The notes under the pieces were generated by a model, which was not told the DNA's origin, did no database searches, and saw only the letters and a list, made by a program, of their open reading frames with translations. Shown here piece by piece: positions 53,460-63,614 of a stretch of 64,000 nt of DNA. Source of the DNA: Bacteroidota bacterium (GTDB lineage: Bacteria > Bacteroidota > Bacteroidia > Flavobacteriales > Flavobacteriaceae); NCBI GenBank assembly GCA_023446155.1, contig JAEXIT010000018.1, forward strand, positions 81,288 to 145,287, in the 5' to 3' direction. Numbering within the stretch: the stretch's first letter is position 1; the number at the start of each line of letters is the position of its first letter. The position numbers and the translations under genes are program-made.

Positions 53460-56400
53460 TTAAAAAGTTACGTTTAACCCTAACGTTACCGATCTAGGGA
53501 TAGGTTGTGCATAGATGTTACCAAATGTTTCCGGATCGAAATACCCTTTGTAATCCGAACTGATCACAAACAGGTTTCTACCTTCTACACTAAAACGTAC
53601 ATTCTGAATATTCATTTTATCCGTAACCGCCTTCGGTAGGGAATACCCCAGACGGATGCTGCTGATTCGCATATAACTCATTTCCTCTACCCAGGTATCC
53701 AATAACGCATAGGTGTTTATTGGTGTACCATTCGAAAACCATTGGTAGGCCATCCAGGAGTTGTCGGTAAACGGATCTCCTTTTCCAACGATACCCGGTA
53801 GGTTCGAACCGGTATTGGTTGGTGACCAGGCATTCAGGATATCGGTGGTGTAATTCTGACCTCTGTCAACTTGAGTTCCGTTGTATGCTGGTGTTTTTAC
53901 AACCGTTTGTTTTAAGTTGAATGCAGCCGAAACGGTTACATCAAAGTTTTTAATTTTAAAAGTATTGATCAGACCTCCGGTGTATTTCGGATCACGATCC
54001 CCTACATAGCTAAATAAACTTCTGAATTTATCGGCATTCTCAGTTAAACGGGATTGTGATAATTCCCCGGGGATGATATCGGCATACGGATCATACAATT
54101 GGAAAAATTCGATAGCACTCACTACTTGCCCGTCGCTACCCATAAATTGAGGATAACCATTGGCATCGATTCCTGCTGTTTTCAACGCAAATACGGCATT
54201 TACCGGGTAACCTTCACCGGATGGTAAATAACTGTTGGCGCGTACTTCGATACGGTCGATGTTACTTTTATTGTGTGCTAAATTGAAATTAGTGGTCCAT
54301 TTGAAATTCTGGTTGTCAATATTTTTAGTGGTCAACGAGATTTCATATCCTTTATTGGTTACCTGAGCCCAGTTCATATTGGTATATTCGAAACCGTTTT
54401 CAAGCGGTAAGGCACGTACACCTAAAAGGTCGGTACTCTTACGTCCATACATGTCGGCAGCTACACTAATACGGTTTTTTAATACGCCTAAATCGAAACC
54501 AAAGTTTACATTTTCGGTTTTTTCCCAACGTAATTTACTGTTTGGCGGACTGGTTACTACAATTGTTGATTCCGTTTGTCCCGGAAGTATACTCACATTT
54601 CCATAGTTTCCGACTACAAACGGAGAGGTGTTTTTGTCGATATTACCCTGTAATCCGTATGACCCTCTGAAACGAAGGTTGCTGATTGTCGGAACATTGT
54701 CTTTCAGGAAGCTTTCTTCCGAAGCCAACCATGATCCGGAAATAGACCATAACGGTAAATATTTATATTTCGGATCCACACCAAATAAGTCGGAACCATC
54801 ATAACGCACACTACCAAAAACGGTATATTTTCTGTCGTACGTATACGAAGCCGTAGCATAGAACGATGCAAATGCATTTTCGTTGTGGGTTCTGTTATAC
54901 GTTTTGTAATCCGGACTTTCGGCTGTTGACTGATCCGGGAACAGGATTTGTGATGTCGTACCGGTTTGACGGTTATAGCCGTAACCTCTCGAATAAATAT
55001 TTGTATTGTATGTTCTTCGCAATTCGTTACCTACCAAAAGGTCCAATTCGTGTTTTTCACCCAATGTTTTGTTATAAGTCAATTGTGTTTTGATGTTGTA
55101 TTGGAAGAAATCGGTATCCCAGTTCTGAATTATTCCACCATCCGGAAGGAAATAATAAAAGCCTCCGTTTTTAAAACGTCTGGTTTTTTCGCGTTCTTTA
55201 CGGGTGAAATAGGTTTCCTTACCGGCATATTTTTCAGTGCTGGAATTGTCCATCTGCAAACCAATCTGTGAGGTCAACTTTAAATCGTTAGTTACCTTGT
55301 ATTCCAAATCGAAGATTGCTTTCAACGCTCTGGTCTTTAACTGATAGGAAGTGTTGTTACGCTCCTCCAAAAAGTTAAACGGTACATAACGATCGGAATA
55401 CCCTTGAATGTCTTTGTCGTACACATAGTTGCCATTTGCATCCAAAGGCGACAAATATGGATTTGCATTTCTCGAATAATTCGCCGGATTGGTAAAAGCA
55501 TCCGTGTCGGAGATATAAGAAGTGTTTTTACTCTGTGTCCCGAAAAGACCAACGCCTACTTTTAATTTGTCTGATACTTCATAGTTATTTTTTAGCGTGA
55601 TGTTATAACGCTCGAATCCGGTTCCGATAGTGGCTCCTTTTTCGTCGTAATAACCCAATGAAAAATAGTAATCCGATTTTTCACCACCTCCAGACAAACT
55701 CAATCCGTATTGTTGGTTCACTGCCGTACGGTATAACAAATCACCCCAGTTGGTTTGGTTTGCCCGTAAAGCGTTGATCGCCTGTTGTGTTGATGGAGTA
55801 AGTGCTGAAAAACCACCGGCACGGTAAGCTCCTAACTCACCACTGGTGTTTAGGATACGTGAAATAGCACCTTTATCGTCACGGAAAGTTAATTCCGGAC
55901 GACTGGCCAAACCTAGTTCAAAATCCACTTTTTGGTTGGCGTCCATTAGGTTTAATTTTGAAAAATTAGGCTTTTGCGTAACGAATGTATTGGCGGTGAA
56001 ATTAACAGCCATACGTCCTTTTCTACCTTTTTTAGTGGTGATCACAATTACCCCGTTAGCGGCACGTGCTCCGTATATGGCAGTAGCTGCGGCATCTTTT
56101 AAAATGGTAATATCTTTAATGTCATCCGGATTTAAACCGGCAATTGAAAAATTATTTAATTGATCAATGTTCTCTTTGTCATTAAATTTTGGAGCATCAT
56201 TTCCTTCCAACGGAAGTCCGTCTAATACCCATAACGGATCCTGAGGGCCGGATAGTGAGGCCGTTCCTCTGATTCGGATTTTGGCGGCCCCTCCAGGAGC
56301 TCCATTACCCGATGCCACAGCTACACCCGCTACTTGACCTATTAAAAGTTGATCAACACTGGCTACACCGGCTTGTTGGATGTTTTCCATATCCACTTTT

Positions 56401-56810
56401 ACCAAAGCAGAAGTAAGTTTTCGTTTTTCAATTTTCTGGTAACCGGTTACAACGACTTCCTGTAACTGATTTAAATCGGACTTCAAATTAACAGTATAGT
56501 GGCTCTGTGAAGTCAAATCGATCAGGTACGGTTCGTAGCCGATAAAACTAACACGCAGACTTTTTACATCTTTGGTTATTTCCAGTTTAAAGTTACCGTC
56601 CATATCGGTTACGGTACCCACACCGGTACTTTCAATAATACCGCTTTGCCCGGTTTTAGTGGCTATCGATTTATTTTCTACATAAATCGAAACACCAGGC
56701 ATAGGTAGCTTGTCCTGAGCATCGATTACCTTTCCAGTAATCGTCCTGCTTTCCTGTGAATAGCCCACAAGAGAGAGGAGGAGTGTCATTAAAATTAATA
56801 GTCTTTTCAT
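53460..56810 (-). CDS. SusC/RagA-type TonB-linked outer-membrane transporter
   Basis: A 1116-residue TonB-dependent transporter. It has a signal peptide, a carboxypeptidase-like N-terminal domain (ITGKVIDAQDKLPMPGVSIYV, in two parts), a TonB-box/plug region (QEVVVTGYQKIEKRKLTSAL, plug GQVAGVAVASGNGAPGGAAKIRIRG) and a barrel to the C-terminus ending LGLNVTF. Its plug segment DPLWVLDGLPLEG is the SusC/RagA signature. It follows the metalloprotease gene by 15 bp and susD by order, an operon. It probably imports products released by the protease; substrate not shown. Confidence 0.94.
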   Translation of the reverse strand: MKRLLILMTLLLSLVGYSQESRTITGKVIDAQDKLPMPGVSIYVENKSIATKTGQSGIIESTGVGTVTDMDGNFKLEITKDVKSLRVSFIGYEPYLIDLTSQSHYTVNLKSDLNQLQEVVVTGYQKIEKRKLTSALVKVDMENIQQAGVASVDQLLIGQVAGVAVASGNGAPGGAAKIRIRGTASLSGPQDPLWVLDGLPLEGNDAPKFNDKENIDQLNNFSIAGLNPDDIKDITILKDAAATAIYGARAANGVIVITTKKGRKGRMAVNFTANTFVTQKPNFSKLNLMDANQKVDFELGLASRPELTFRDDKGAISRILNTSGELGAYRAGGFSALTPSTQQAINALRANQTNWGDLLYRTAVNQQYGLSLSGGGEKSDYYFSLGYYDEKGATIGTGFERYNITLKNNYEVSDKLKVGVGLFGTQSKNTSYISDTDAFTNPANYSRNANPYLSPLDANGNYVYDKDIQGYSDRYVPFNFLEERNNTSYQLKTRALKAIFDLEYKVTNDLKLTSQIGLQMDNSSTEKYAGKETYFTRKEREKTRRFKNGGFYYFLPDGGIIQNWDTDFFQYNIKTQLTYNKTLGEKHELDLLVGNELRRTYNTNIYSRGYGYNRQTGTTSQILFPDQSTAESPDYKTYNRTHNENAFASFYATASYTYDRKYTVFGSVRYDGSDLFGVDPKYKYLPLWSISGSWLASEESFLKDNVPTISNLRFRGSYGLQGNIDKNTSPFVVGNYGNVSILPGQTESTIVVTSPPNSKLRWEKTENVNFGFDLGVLKNRISVAADMYGRKSTDLLGVRALPLENGFEYTNMNWAQVTNKGYEISLTTKNIDNQNFKWTTNFNLAHNKSNIDRIEVRANSYLPSGEGYPVNAVFALKTAGIDANGYPQFMGSDGQVVSAIEFFQLYDPYADIIPGELSQSRLTENADKFRSLFSYVGDRDPKYTGGLINTFKIKNFDVTVSAAFNLKQTVVKTPAYNGTQVDRGQNYTTDILNAWSPTNTGSNLPGIVGKGDPFTDNSWMAYQWFSNGTPINTYALLDTWVEEMSYMRISSIRLGYSLPKAVTDKMNIQNVRFSVEGRNLFVISSDYKGYFDPETFGNIYAQPIPRSVTLGLNVTF

Positions 56811-56825
56811 TTTTGAATTGTTAGT

Positions 56826-59411
56826 TTATAGAGGATTGTTTAGTGCTTTTTCAATTCGATTGATTAAATCCGAATAGTGATTTCGGGTTTCCAGATTTCC
56901 GGTGTTTTTCTTTAGTTTTAAAAGTTGTAGCACCTTAGTCAGTTCTCCTTTCTTTTCGGAAGTTACTTCGGTTACCCGTTTTAATGATGACTGATTAATG
57001 TTGCGAATCATCTGATCTTCATGAATATGGTTGCAAAGCAGCGGCATATTCAGTGTTTTGGTGAACAATAATTTCTTTGCATCTGTTTTTTCAAATAATT
57101 TATTGGTCGAAACGATTAATACATCTACATAATTTTTCTGTGTCATACGTTCCAAAATCGATAGTGATTTGTTTTGAATTGTACCACTGAAAGTATGTTG
57201 ATGAACCCGTTTAAACAGGTCACTAACGGTAAACAATTTGTCTTTTGCGCCATTTCGCTGGTAAAGCTCATTTTCGATCATGCGAAGTAAGCGTTCGTCA
57301 CTAAACAGATCGTATAGTATTCCGTATTGTAGTTCTCTCGAAAGGGTATACGGTGTATATTCGTACGGCCCTACCGGAGAATCTTTTAACGGATTGGTTT
57401 TGTCAAGGATCGGATTGAAAAACAACCACTGCGGGATTGTGATCACATTTCGTAACAGATAATCGGTTGCCTTGCGTTGCATAGTCGCTGAAACCGGGAT
57501 ATAACTGGATTTGTGATCCCCGTGAACGGTAGTATTCAGGTATACACCTCCGATGTTGTTCAAAACATGACGGTTGTATAATTGCCACTGACCGATCGTT
57601 CCGATATACAGTTTTCCCGTTTCATAATAAGAAGCATCTTTTTCATACGTCCAGGTTAAAATATTGTCTACAACGCGTTTCAGGTTTTTTAATCCATATT
57701 CACTTGCTTTTACAGCATCATTACCCAAATCTTCCGACTGAGATCGTGGATCGATAATCGCACCACCATCCTGTTGTTCGCCGTAAAAATACATCGGATC
57801 GTTCTGATGCTTGTTGATCAGAGCGTTAAGTTTTGTCGTTTCCTCCGATTCAGTCGGATACCAACGATAGCCCCATTCGATAGCATATTTGTCGTATTCA
57901 CCAATTTGCGGGGTGATCGCCGTTACGCCGTCTTCCGGTTGCGCCACATAGTTATAACGGGCATAATCCATAATCGACGGAGCAGTTCCACCCATCTTTT
58001 CAGTAAAGGCTTTCGAACGCAACGAATCCACTTCGAATGCAAACGAAGCACCCATGTTGTGTTTTAATCCAAATGTGTGTCCCACTTCGTGTGAGGATAC
58101 AAAACGAATGGCTTCTCCCATATGAGTATCGCTAAACTTGTTTCCTCTGGCTTTTGGATCGATCGGACCGGTCTGAATTCGCATCCAACTGTGTAACGAG
58201 GTCATCACATTATGCCACCAGATAATGTCGGCTTCGATGATCTCACCACTTCTCGGATCGACAACCGATGGTCCCATGGCATTCGCTTTTGGGGATGCCG
58301 CATACGTGATAACGGAATAACGAACGTCATCAATGTCAAAATCTGTATCGCTTTCGGATGGTTCTTTGGCGATTACAGCATTTTTAAATCCGGCTCTCTC
58401 AAAAGCGGCCTGCCAGTCATGGACACCGTCGATAATATATTGGCGCCACTGTTTCGGTGTGGACGGATCAATATAATAGACAATCGGTTTTTTAGGTTCT
58501 ACTAACTCACCTTTCAAATAACGAGCTTCATCTTCTTTTTTCGGTTCCAGTCTCCATCGCGTGATCAATTCTTTTTCGACCATCGCGTGCTGGGTGTCAT
58601 TAAAATACCAGTGTTTTTCGGTAAAGTACCCGATTCGCTTATCCAGAAAACGGGGCTTCATCGGGACTTTATCCAACAAAACAATATTGCTAGTTACCCC
58701 TAAAGTTACGGATAAAGCAGGTCCGCCTTCACTTACAGAGGTCGTTAATTGTGATTTTACAACAATATTACCAGGAAAGGTTTTAACGGCTTCAATATAA
58801 GACAGATCCGATTTTACCGATCCGCCAAACCCGATGTTGCTCAGTACATCGTTAAAACTCTTTTGTTTTCCGTCGAATACCTTGTTCACTTTGATCACTA
58901 CCGAAGTAGAATCGTTATTTTTTGTCTCGATATCAAAGACTTCAATGATCGATTCGGAAAAATTGTCTTTTACCGAAGCTGTAATAGCATCAGTTTCCGG
59001 AGAGGAAACTTTTGGAAGTGACGATTTTACCCATACTTTTTTGGCAACGGTATCTTTATAAAAGGAGATTACTTTGTTTTCATAATTCATCCCTTTGTTT
59101 AATCCGGCTTCATTCACCTGCATAGGAACCTGTGACAGTTTGTTCACAACAAGGAATTCCCGCCCCATCAAGCTGTCGGGGATCTCGAAATAAATGTCGG
59201 TCTTTACCTGAATGACGTTAAAAAGTCCTTTTTTAAAAGTACCTTTTTTGATCAATTCGGCATAGCCTTTGGTTTTTGCAATGCTGTCTTTTGTAGTTTC
59301 AGTTTTTGTTTCTTTTTGTTTCTTTTTCTGGGAAAATGCAGTAACATTACTCAATAAAAACAACAATACCAATACATATTTCGTGCTTGATATGAGTGTC
59401 TTTTTTTTCAT
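56826..59411 (-). CDS. Zinc metalloprotease, exported (DUF5117/DUF4953-like)
   Basis: An 861-residue exported protein with signal peptide ending AFSQ. The zinc motif HEVGHTFGLKH at about 443 is a metzincin-type HExxHxxGxxH, with ASFAFEVDSLRS following. N-terminal domain about 60-330 resembles DUF5117 and the C-terminal portion DUF4953. Such proteases often adjoin SusC/SusD genes. It starts the operon protease-susC-susD and has LytTR-type direct repeats upstream. Confidence 0.9.
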   Translation of the reverse strand: MKKKTLISSTKYVLVLLFLLSNVTAFSQKKKQKETKTETTKDSIAKTKGYAELIKKGTFKKGLFNVIQVKTDIYFEIPDSLMGREFLVVNKLSQVPMQVNEAGLNKGMNYENKVISFYKDTVAKKVWVKSSLPKVSSPETDAITASVKDNFSESIIEVFDIETKNNDSTSVVIKVNKVFDGKQKSFNDVLSNIGFGGSVKSDLSYIEAVKTFPGNIVVKSQLTTSVSEGGPALSVTLGVTSNIVLLDKVPMKPRFLDKRIGYFTEKHWYFNDTQHAMVEKELITRWRLEPKKEDEARYLKGELVEPKKPIVYYIDPSTPKQWRQYIIDGVHDWQAAFERAGFKNAVIAKEPSESDTDFDIDDVRYSVITYAASPKANAMGPSVVDPRSGEIIEADIIWWHNVMTSLHSWMRIQTGPIDPKARGNKFSDTHMGEAIRFVSSHEVGHTFGLKHNMGASFAFEVDSLRSKAFTEKMGGTAPSIMDYARYNYVAQPEDGVTAITPQIGEYDKYAIEWGYRWYPTESEETTKLNALINKHQNDPMYFYGEQQDGGAIIDPRSQSEDLGNDAVKASEYGLKNLKRVVDNILTWTYEKDASYYETGKLYIGTIGQWQLYNRHVLNNIGGVYLNTTVHGDHKSSYIPVSATMQRKATDYLLRNVITIPQWLFFNPILDKTNPLKDSPVGPYEYTPYTLSRELQYGILYDLFSDERLLRMIENELYQRNGAKDKLFTVSDLFKRVHQHTFSGTIQNKSLSILERMTQKNYVDVLIVSTNKLFEKTDAKKLLFTKTLNMPLLCNHIHEDQMIRNINQSSLKRVTEVTSEKKGELTKVLQLLKLKKNTGNLETRNHYSDLINRIEKALNNPL

Positions 59412-59442
59412 TTATGTTAAGTTTTGGTTAAATAATTGTCTC

Positions 59443-59511
59443 GAAATTTAGAAGTTCCTGTGACGATATAAAAGCAAAACGGAGTGAGTGGCTTTAATTT
59501 GGGAGTGAATG
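59443..59511 (-). promoter_or_regulatory. Direct repeat (LytTR-type operator candidate) and promoter of the protease-susC-susD operon
   Basis: On the plus strand GGAGTGAGTG (59481-59490) and GGAGTGAATG (59502-59511) are 9/10 identical and exactly 21 bp apart. On the minus strand the candidate promoter follows: TTTG (59478-59475), a long 24-bp spacer, and TAAATTTC (59450-59443, one mismatch from TAnnTTTG). The repeats therefore sit just upstream of the -33 box of a weak promoter, as for an activator. Confidence 0.55.
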
Positions 59512-59518
59512 ACTTTTT

Positions 59519-61078
59519 TTAGTCGATTAAGGGAAGAATACAGATAAATTCTCCATTTTCTTCAAAGGTTTTGAAGTCTTTCTTAGAATAATAATTATAT
59601 ATACTTTGTAAGTATTTTAAGCCAAAATTATTACTTTGTTCGGGACTGGCCTTTTTTTGTAAATTATTACTAATAATAACATAGTCTTTTTTGATAATAA
59701 TACGAGATCGTAATGGTGATTCGATGGTCGCAACATTGTGTTTGATGACATTCTCAACACAAATTTGTAATGATAAATACGGAATGTTTTTGATCAAACC
59801 CGAATCGGCCTCAATTTCAATCGTAAATTGGAGCTCCTGATTAAAACGGGTCATCTGTAAAAAGATGTATTTCTCGATAAATGAAAGTTCATCGCTCAGC
59901 GGGACAATATTCTCCTGTGGCGGGTCAATCAGGTAGCGGTATATTTTGGATAGGTTTAGGGTGAATTTTTTGGCCTTTGGCGCATCAACGTCAATCAGCA
60001 TATACAAGGAGTTGAGCGTATTGAACAGGAAATGCGGGTTGATCTGTTCCTTAAGTTGTTGTAACTGGATCAATGCATTTTCTTTGTGAACCTTTTCGTT
60101 TTCTACTAAAAGATTGTTTTTGTCGGCGACCAAAGCTTCTTTTTCCAGATATTCTTTGCGGTTGGCACGGTTAAACAGGTAAAAAATAAAAGCCAGAATA
60201 AAAGTAGTGATCAAATATATGGCCGAAGCGTGTTGTTTGACTTTATTCACATCTTCGTCGGCAATCATTTTTGGGAAATTGATACAAACATACCAGTTGA
60301 TGCCTTCCAGTTTTAAGGGTTTAATAAACCGGATGACATCCAATTGGAGGTATTCCGATAAAGCGACGGTTTCGTTAAATCCGGATTTATTGGTGATCAA
60401 CGTATCAGTAGGATTCAGACTGGTAAATTCAAAAATATTTTTACCGTTTTTCTCTGCTTCCGGATGAAAAATACAAGTTCCGTTGCGGTCAAAAACAAAT
60501 GCATAGTTGGGCGCATTGCCATCGATCAACGAAAAATAATCGTGTAGTTTTTTTAAGTCAATATCATAACCATAACGAATAATTGTGAGGTCATCTTTTT
60601 TAATTTTAAAATAGTTGCGCCAAATCAGCGTATCGCCTTGCTTTAGAATGATGCTCGAGTTTTCTTCCTTGTCGGAAGGGTCAACAAGTAGGTTCAGATG
60701 TTTTTGAAAAGAGCCTTTTTCGGTATCGTTGGTGTAAATCGGACCGTCGTTGATCTGAAACCAGTTGCACAAAACTACCGGATTACTCAGCTGAATAGCG
60801 TTGAGTACCGTAAGGTTGTTAATTATGTTCTGATCATTGCTAATTTTGAGAACTTCCAGAACATTTTTCTTTTGTTCCAATAAACGGCCAAATTCCTGTT
60901 GCAGAACTTCGTATTTTTTAAGGAAGCTACGCTGTGCAATTTCCTTATTGGATTTTTCGGTGATTTTGGTGATCAGGTTGCTTAAAATAAAGACAGCAAC
61001 GGTTGTAACGACAATCACAATAAGTGATGTAATTAAGAAAGTGCGTCGGGAAATGGTGTTTTTAATCGGGAATTTCAA
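59519..61078 (-). CDS. LytS-type sensor histidine kinase
   Basis: A 519-residue kinase with membrane segments at about 13-36 and 286-303 enclosing a periplasmic sensor domain of ~250 residues (Cache-like, by layout). A coiled region is followed by the phospho-acceptor His349 in QINPHFLFNTLNSLYML, the HisKA-family-type seen in LytS/YehU kinases, then a HATPase domain to the C-terminus. It starts 12 bp after namZ. Likely partner of the LytTR regulator at 51.3 kb. Confidence 0.9.
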   Translation of the reverse strand: MKFPIKNTISRRTFLITSLIVIVVTTVAVFILSNLITKITEKSNKEIAQRSFLKKYEVLQQEFGRLLEQKKNVLEVLKISNDQNIINNLTVLNAIQLSNPVVLCNWFQINDGPIYTNDTEKGSFQKHLNLLVDPSDKEENSSIILKQGDTLIWRNYFKIKKDDLTIIRYGYDIDLKKLHDYFSLIDGNAPNYAFVFDRNGTCIFHPEAEKNGKNIFEFTSLNPTDTLITNKSGFNETVALSEYLQLDVIRFIKPLKLEGINWYVCINFPKMIADEDVNKVKQHASAIYLITTFILAFIFYLFNRANRKEYLEKEALVADKNNLLVENEKVHKENALIQLQQLKEQINPHFLFNTLNSLYMLIDVDAPKAKKFTLNLSKIYRYLIDPPQENIVPLSDELSFIEKYIFLQMTRFNQELQFTIEIEADSGLIKNIPYLSLQICVENVIKHNVATIESPLRSRIIIKKDYVIISNNLQKKASPEQSNNFGLKYLQSIYNYYSKKDFKTFEENGEFICILPLID

Positions 61079-61090
61079 GCAACTGAAAAT

Positions 61091-62347
61091 TTAGTCTTCA
61101 TATATAAGGTAGGCGGAACGCATTTTTTTAAAGCTGTTTAGGCCTTTTTCCCACGATTTCCGAATGGCAGTTTCGGCTAATCCGGATTCGATTTGCTGTT
61201 GTAATTTTTGTGTTCCGGCCAGCTTGGAAAAGAAGCTGTTAAAGAATACTTTTTTGTCGGCGGTTTCAGTATAGGCTTTGATCAACCATTTTAATTGAAG
61301 ATTGGTGACCTTTGGGATACTGGATAAGTCTTCGCCATAACATACTTTGCCGTTATGAACAGGATCTTTAGCACCTAAATTCGGCCCTGGTGTAAAACTG
61401 AAATCAGATTTCGGTAAAAATGGCGAACCGTAAATTTGAAATTGCTTGTCGGTACCGCGCCCCATACTCACATTAGTGCCTTCAAACAGACAAAGGCTGG
61501 CGTATAGGTTGATGGATTGATCATTGGGTAAGTTGGGCGAAGGTTTTACCGGAAGACTATACGGCATATTGCGTTTATAGTTGGAGCAGGCAATAACTTC
61601 CAATGGACATTGAACACCATTCTTTAGCCATTTTTCACCATTGATCATTCGGGCATATTCCCCAATTGTCATACCGTGTAAAACCGGAATCGGGTGCATC
61701 CCTACAAAACTAGTGTATTCTTTTTCCAATAGCGGACCGTCAACAATGCTGCCGTTCGGGTTTGGACGATCCAGGACAAGTAACGGAATGTTTTCTTCGG
61801 CACAGGCTTCCATTACATAATGTAAGGAGGAGATATAGGTGTAAAAACGGGCGCCGACATCCTGCAGGTCGAAAACCATGATGTCAATTGACTTTAATTG
61901 TTCTGACTTTGGCTTTTTATTATTGCCATATAAGGAGATGATCGGTAAACCGGTTTGGGTATCTTTTCCGTCTTTGATTAATTCCCCGGCATCGGCAGTT
62001 CCACGGAAACCGTGTTCCGGAGCAAATATTTTAACAACGTCCAATTTGTTTTTCAGTAGGAAGTCAACCAAATGTTGGGATTTGCTTAGTTTTTGCTTGT
62101 TTCCGTCGTAATTGACAATACTGGTCGGATTGGTCACAATGCCGATTTTCTTTCCGCTAAGTAGGGATTGGTATTTCTCAAAATTATCGGCTCCGGTCAA
62201 AATCGGTTCCTTTGGTCGGTTAATAGCTCTGGCTTCAGTTGCCAGATCAGTTTTCGGGTCTTTGTGCTGAATCGCAGAATTTCCACAGGATACTATCGCT
62301 AAAACCAAGAATAAAACTGTATTTTTGAAAACGGAATTTGATACCAT
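61091..62347 (-). CDS. NamZ-type (DUF1343) exo-N-acetylmuramidase lipoprotein
   Basis: A 418-residue lipoprotein (lipobox AIVSC) of the DUF1343 family, with IGIVTNPTSIVNYDG, FAPEHGFRG, FDLQDVGARFYTYISS and DRPNPNGSIVDGP. The family includes the exo-N-acetylmuramidase NamZ, so release or recycling of MurNAc from peptidoglycan fragments is likely. Only 5 bp separate its start codon from the divergent permease start. It precedes the histidine kinase by 12 bp. Confidence 0.9.
   Translation of the reverse strand: MVSNSVFKNTVLFLVLAIVSCGNSAIQHKDPKTDLATEARAINRPKEPILTGADNFEKYQSLLSGKKIGIVTNPTSIVNYDGNKQKLSKSQHLVDFLLKNKLDVVKIFAPEHGFRGTADAGELIKDGKDTQTGLPIISLYGNNKKPKSEQLKSIDIMVFDLQDVGARFYTYISSLHYVMEACAEENIPLLVLDRPNPNGSIVDGPLLEKEYTSFVGMHPIPVLHGMTIGEYARMINGEKWLKNGVQCPLEVIACSNYKRNMPYSLPVKPSPNLPNDQSINLYASLCLFEGTNVSMGRGTDKQFQIYGSPFLPKSDFSFTPGPNLGAKDPVHNGKVCYGEDLSSIPKVTNLQLKWLIKAYTETADKKVFFNSFFSKLAGTQKLQQQIESGLAETAIRKSWEKGLNSFKKMRSAYLIYED
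62320..62327 (+). promoter_or_regulatory. Promoter -7 element of the LolE-like gene, inside namZ
   Basis: TATTTTTG is an exact TAnnTTTG on the plus strand, inside the namZ coding region and 26 bases before the TTG start of the permease. Confidence 0.55.
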
Positions 62348-62352
62348 AACTT

Positions 62353-63588
62353 TTGAGATTAGAATATTTTATAGCAAAACGCCTTATTACTACTAAAAAC
62401 TATAAAAGTAGTATATCTGCACCAATAATAAAAATTGCAATTGCGGCTATTGCCATCGGAATCATTATGATGATCGTTTCCGTGGCGACAGGTGTTGGAT
62501 TGCAGCAAAAAATACGCCAGAAAATCGCAGCGTTTAACGGACATGTTATTATAACCAATTACGACGATAATCAGTCGGAGGTAAGTGTGGAGCCCATTTC
62601 CATTCACCAATCGTTTTATCCGAAGTTTAAAAATATTGACGGAATCAGTCATGTGCAGGCTACAGCGTCCAAAGCCGGAATCATTCGAACGGAAACGGCT
62701 TTCGAAGGAATCGTGTTTAAAGGTGTCGGTAAAGATTTTCGTTGGGATGACCTTAAAGAGTATATTGTAGCCGGACGGATTCCGAATTTAAAAGCAGCAC
62801 TTAATAATGAAGTGATCATTTCAAAATACCTGGCGGATCGTTTGCAGTTAAAGTTAGGCGATAAGTTCAATACCTTTTTTATGAAAGAGGAAGGGAATAA
62901 ACTGCCCAACCTGCGTCGTTTTGAAATCGTCGGGATTTATAATTCCGGATTTCAGGAATTTGATGCGTCCTATATAATAGGTGATATCCGACATGTACAG
63001 CGGATCAATAAGTGGAGTAAAGATGAAGTGGGAGAATTTGAAGTGTTTCTTGATGATTTTTCGAAGATAAAAGAAAAGGGAGAGGAAATTTATACGGAGA
63101 TTCCCCCTACCTATAATAGTAGAACCATTCAGGAGAAATACTATAATATATTTGAGTGGTTGAAGTTATTCGATTTTAATATAGTGGTGATACTTATCGT
63201 GATGGTGGTTGTGGCTACTATTAATATGGTGGTAGCTTTGCTAGTGCTGATTCTGGAACGTACACAAATGATCGGGATTTTAAAATCGATTGGTGCCGAT
63301 AATTGGATGATCCGAAAAATATTTTTATACAATGCGCTATACCTTATTATAAGGGGGCTACTTTGGGGGAATGGAATCGGAATCGGATTGTTGTTGGTTC
63401 AGAAGTATTTTGGGATTGTCAAGCTTAATCCGGAAAATTATTATGTTACCGAAGCGCCGGTAGTAATAGAGGTACTTCCGATTTTAGCTTTGAATCTGGG
63501 AACGATTGCAGTTTGTCTACTGGTATTATTGATTCCATCCTATATTATTACGAAGATTTCGCCGGTTAAGGCAATTCGTTTCGACTAA
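62353..63588 (+). CDS. LolC/LolE-type ABC transporter permease (FtsX family)
   Basis: A 411-residue permease with an N-terminal membrane segment (about 23-48), a periplasmic MacB-like domain (about 50-260) and three C-terminal segments (about 275-300, 325-350 and 370-395). The start is TTG at 62353, giving the conserved beginning RLEYFIAKRLI; no ATG lies nearby in frame before residue 38. This suggests the lipoprotein-release complex, but the ATPase partner is not in the window. Confidence 0.88.
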   Translation: MRLEYFIAKRLITTKNYKSSISAPIIKIAIAAIAIGIIMMIVSVATGVGLQQKIRQKIAAFNGHVIITNYDDNQSEVSVEPISIHQSFYPKFKNIDGISHVQATASKAGIIRTETAFEGIVFKGVGKDFRWDDLKEYIVAGRIPNLKAALNNEVIISKYLADRLQLKLGDKFNTFFMKEEGNKLPNLRRFEIVGIYNSGFQEFDASYIIGDIRHVQRINKWSKDEVGEFEVFLDDFSKIKEKGEEIYTEIPPTYNSRTIQEKYYNIFEWLKLFDFNIVVILIVMVVVATINMVVALLVLILERTQMIGILKSIGADNWMIRKIFLYNALYLIIRGLLWGNGIGIGLLLVQKYFGIVKLNPENYYVTEAPVVIEVLPILALNLGTIAVCLLVLLIPSYIITKISPVKAIRFD

Positions 63589-63614
63589 AAAAGAAATAAT
63601 ACGATATATTTTAT

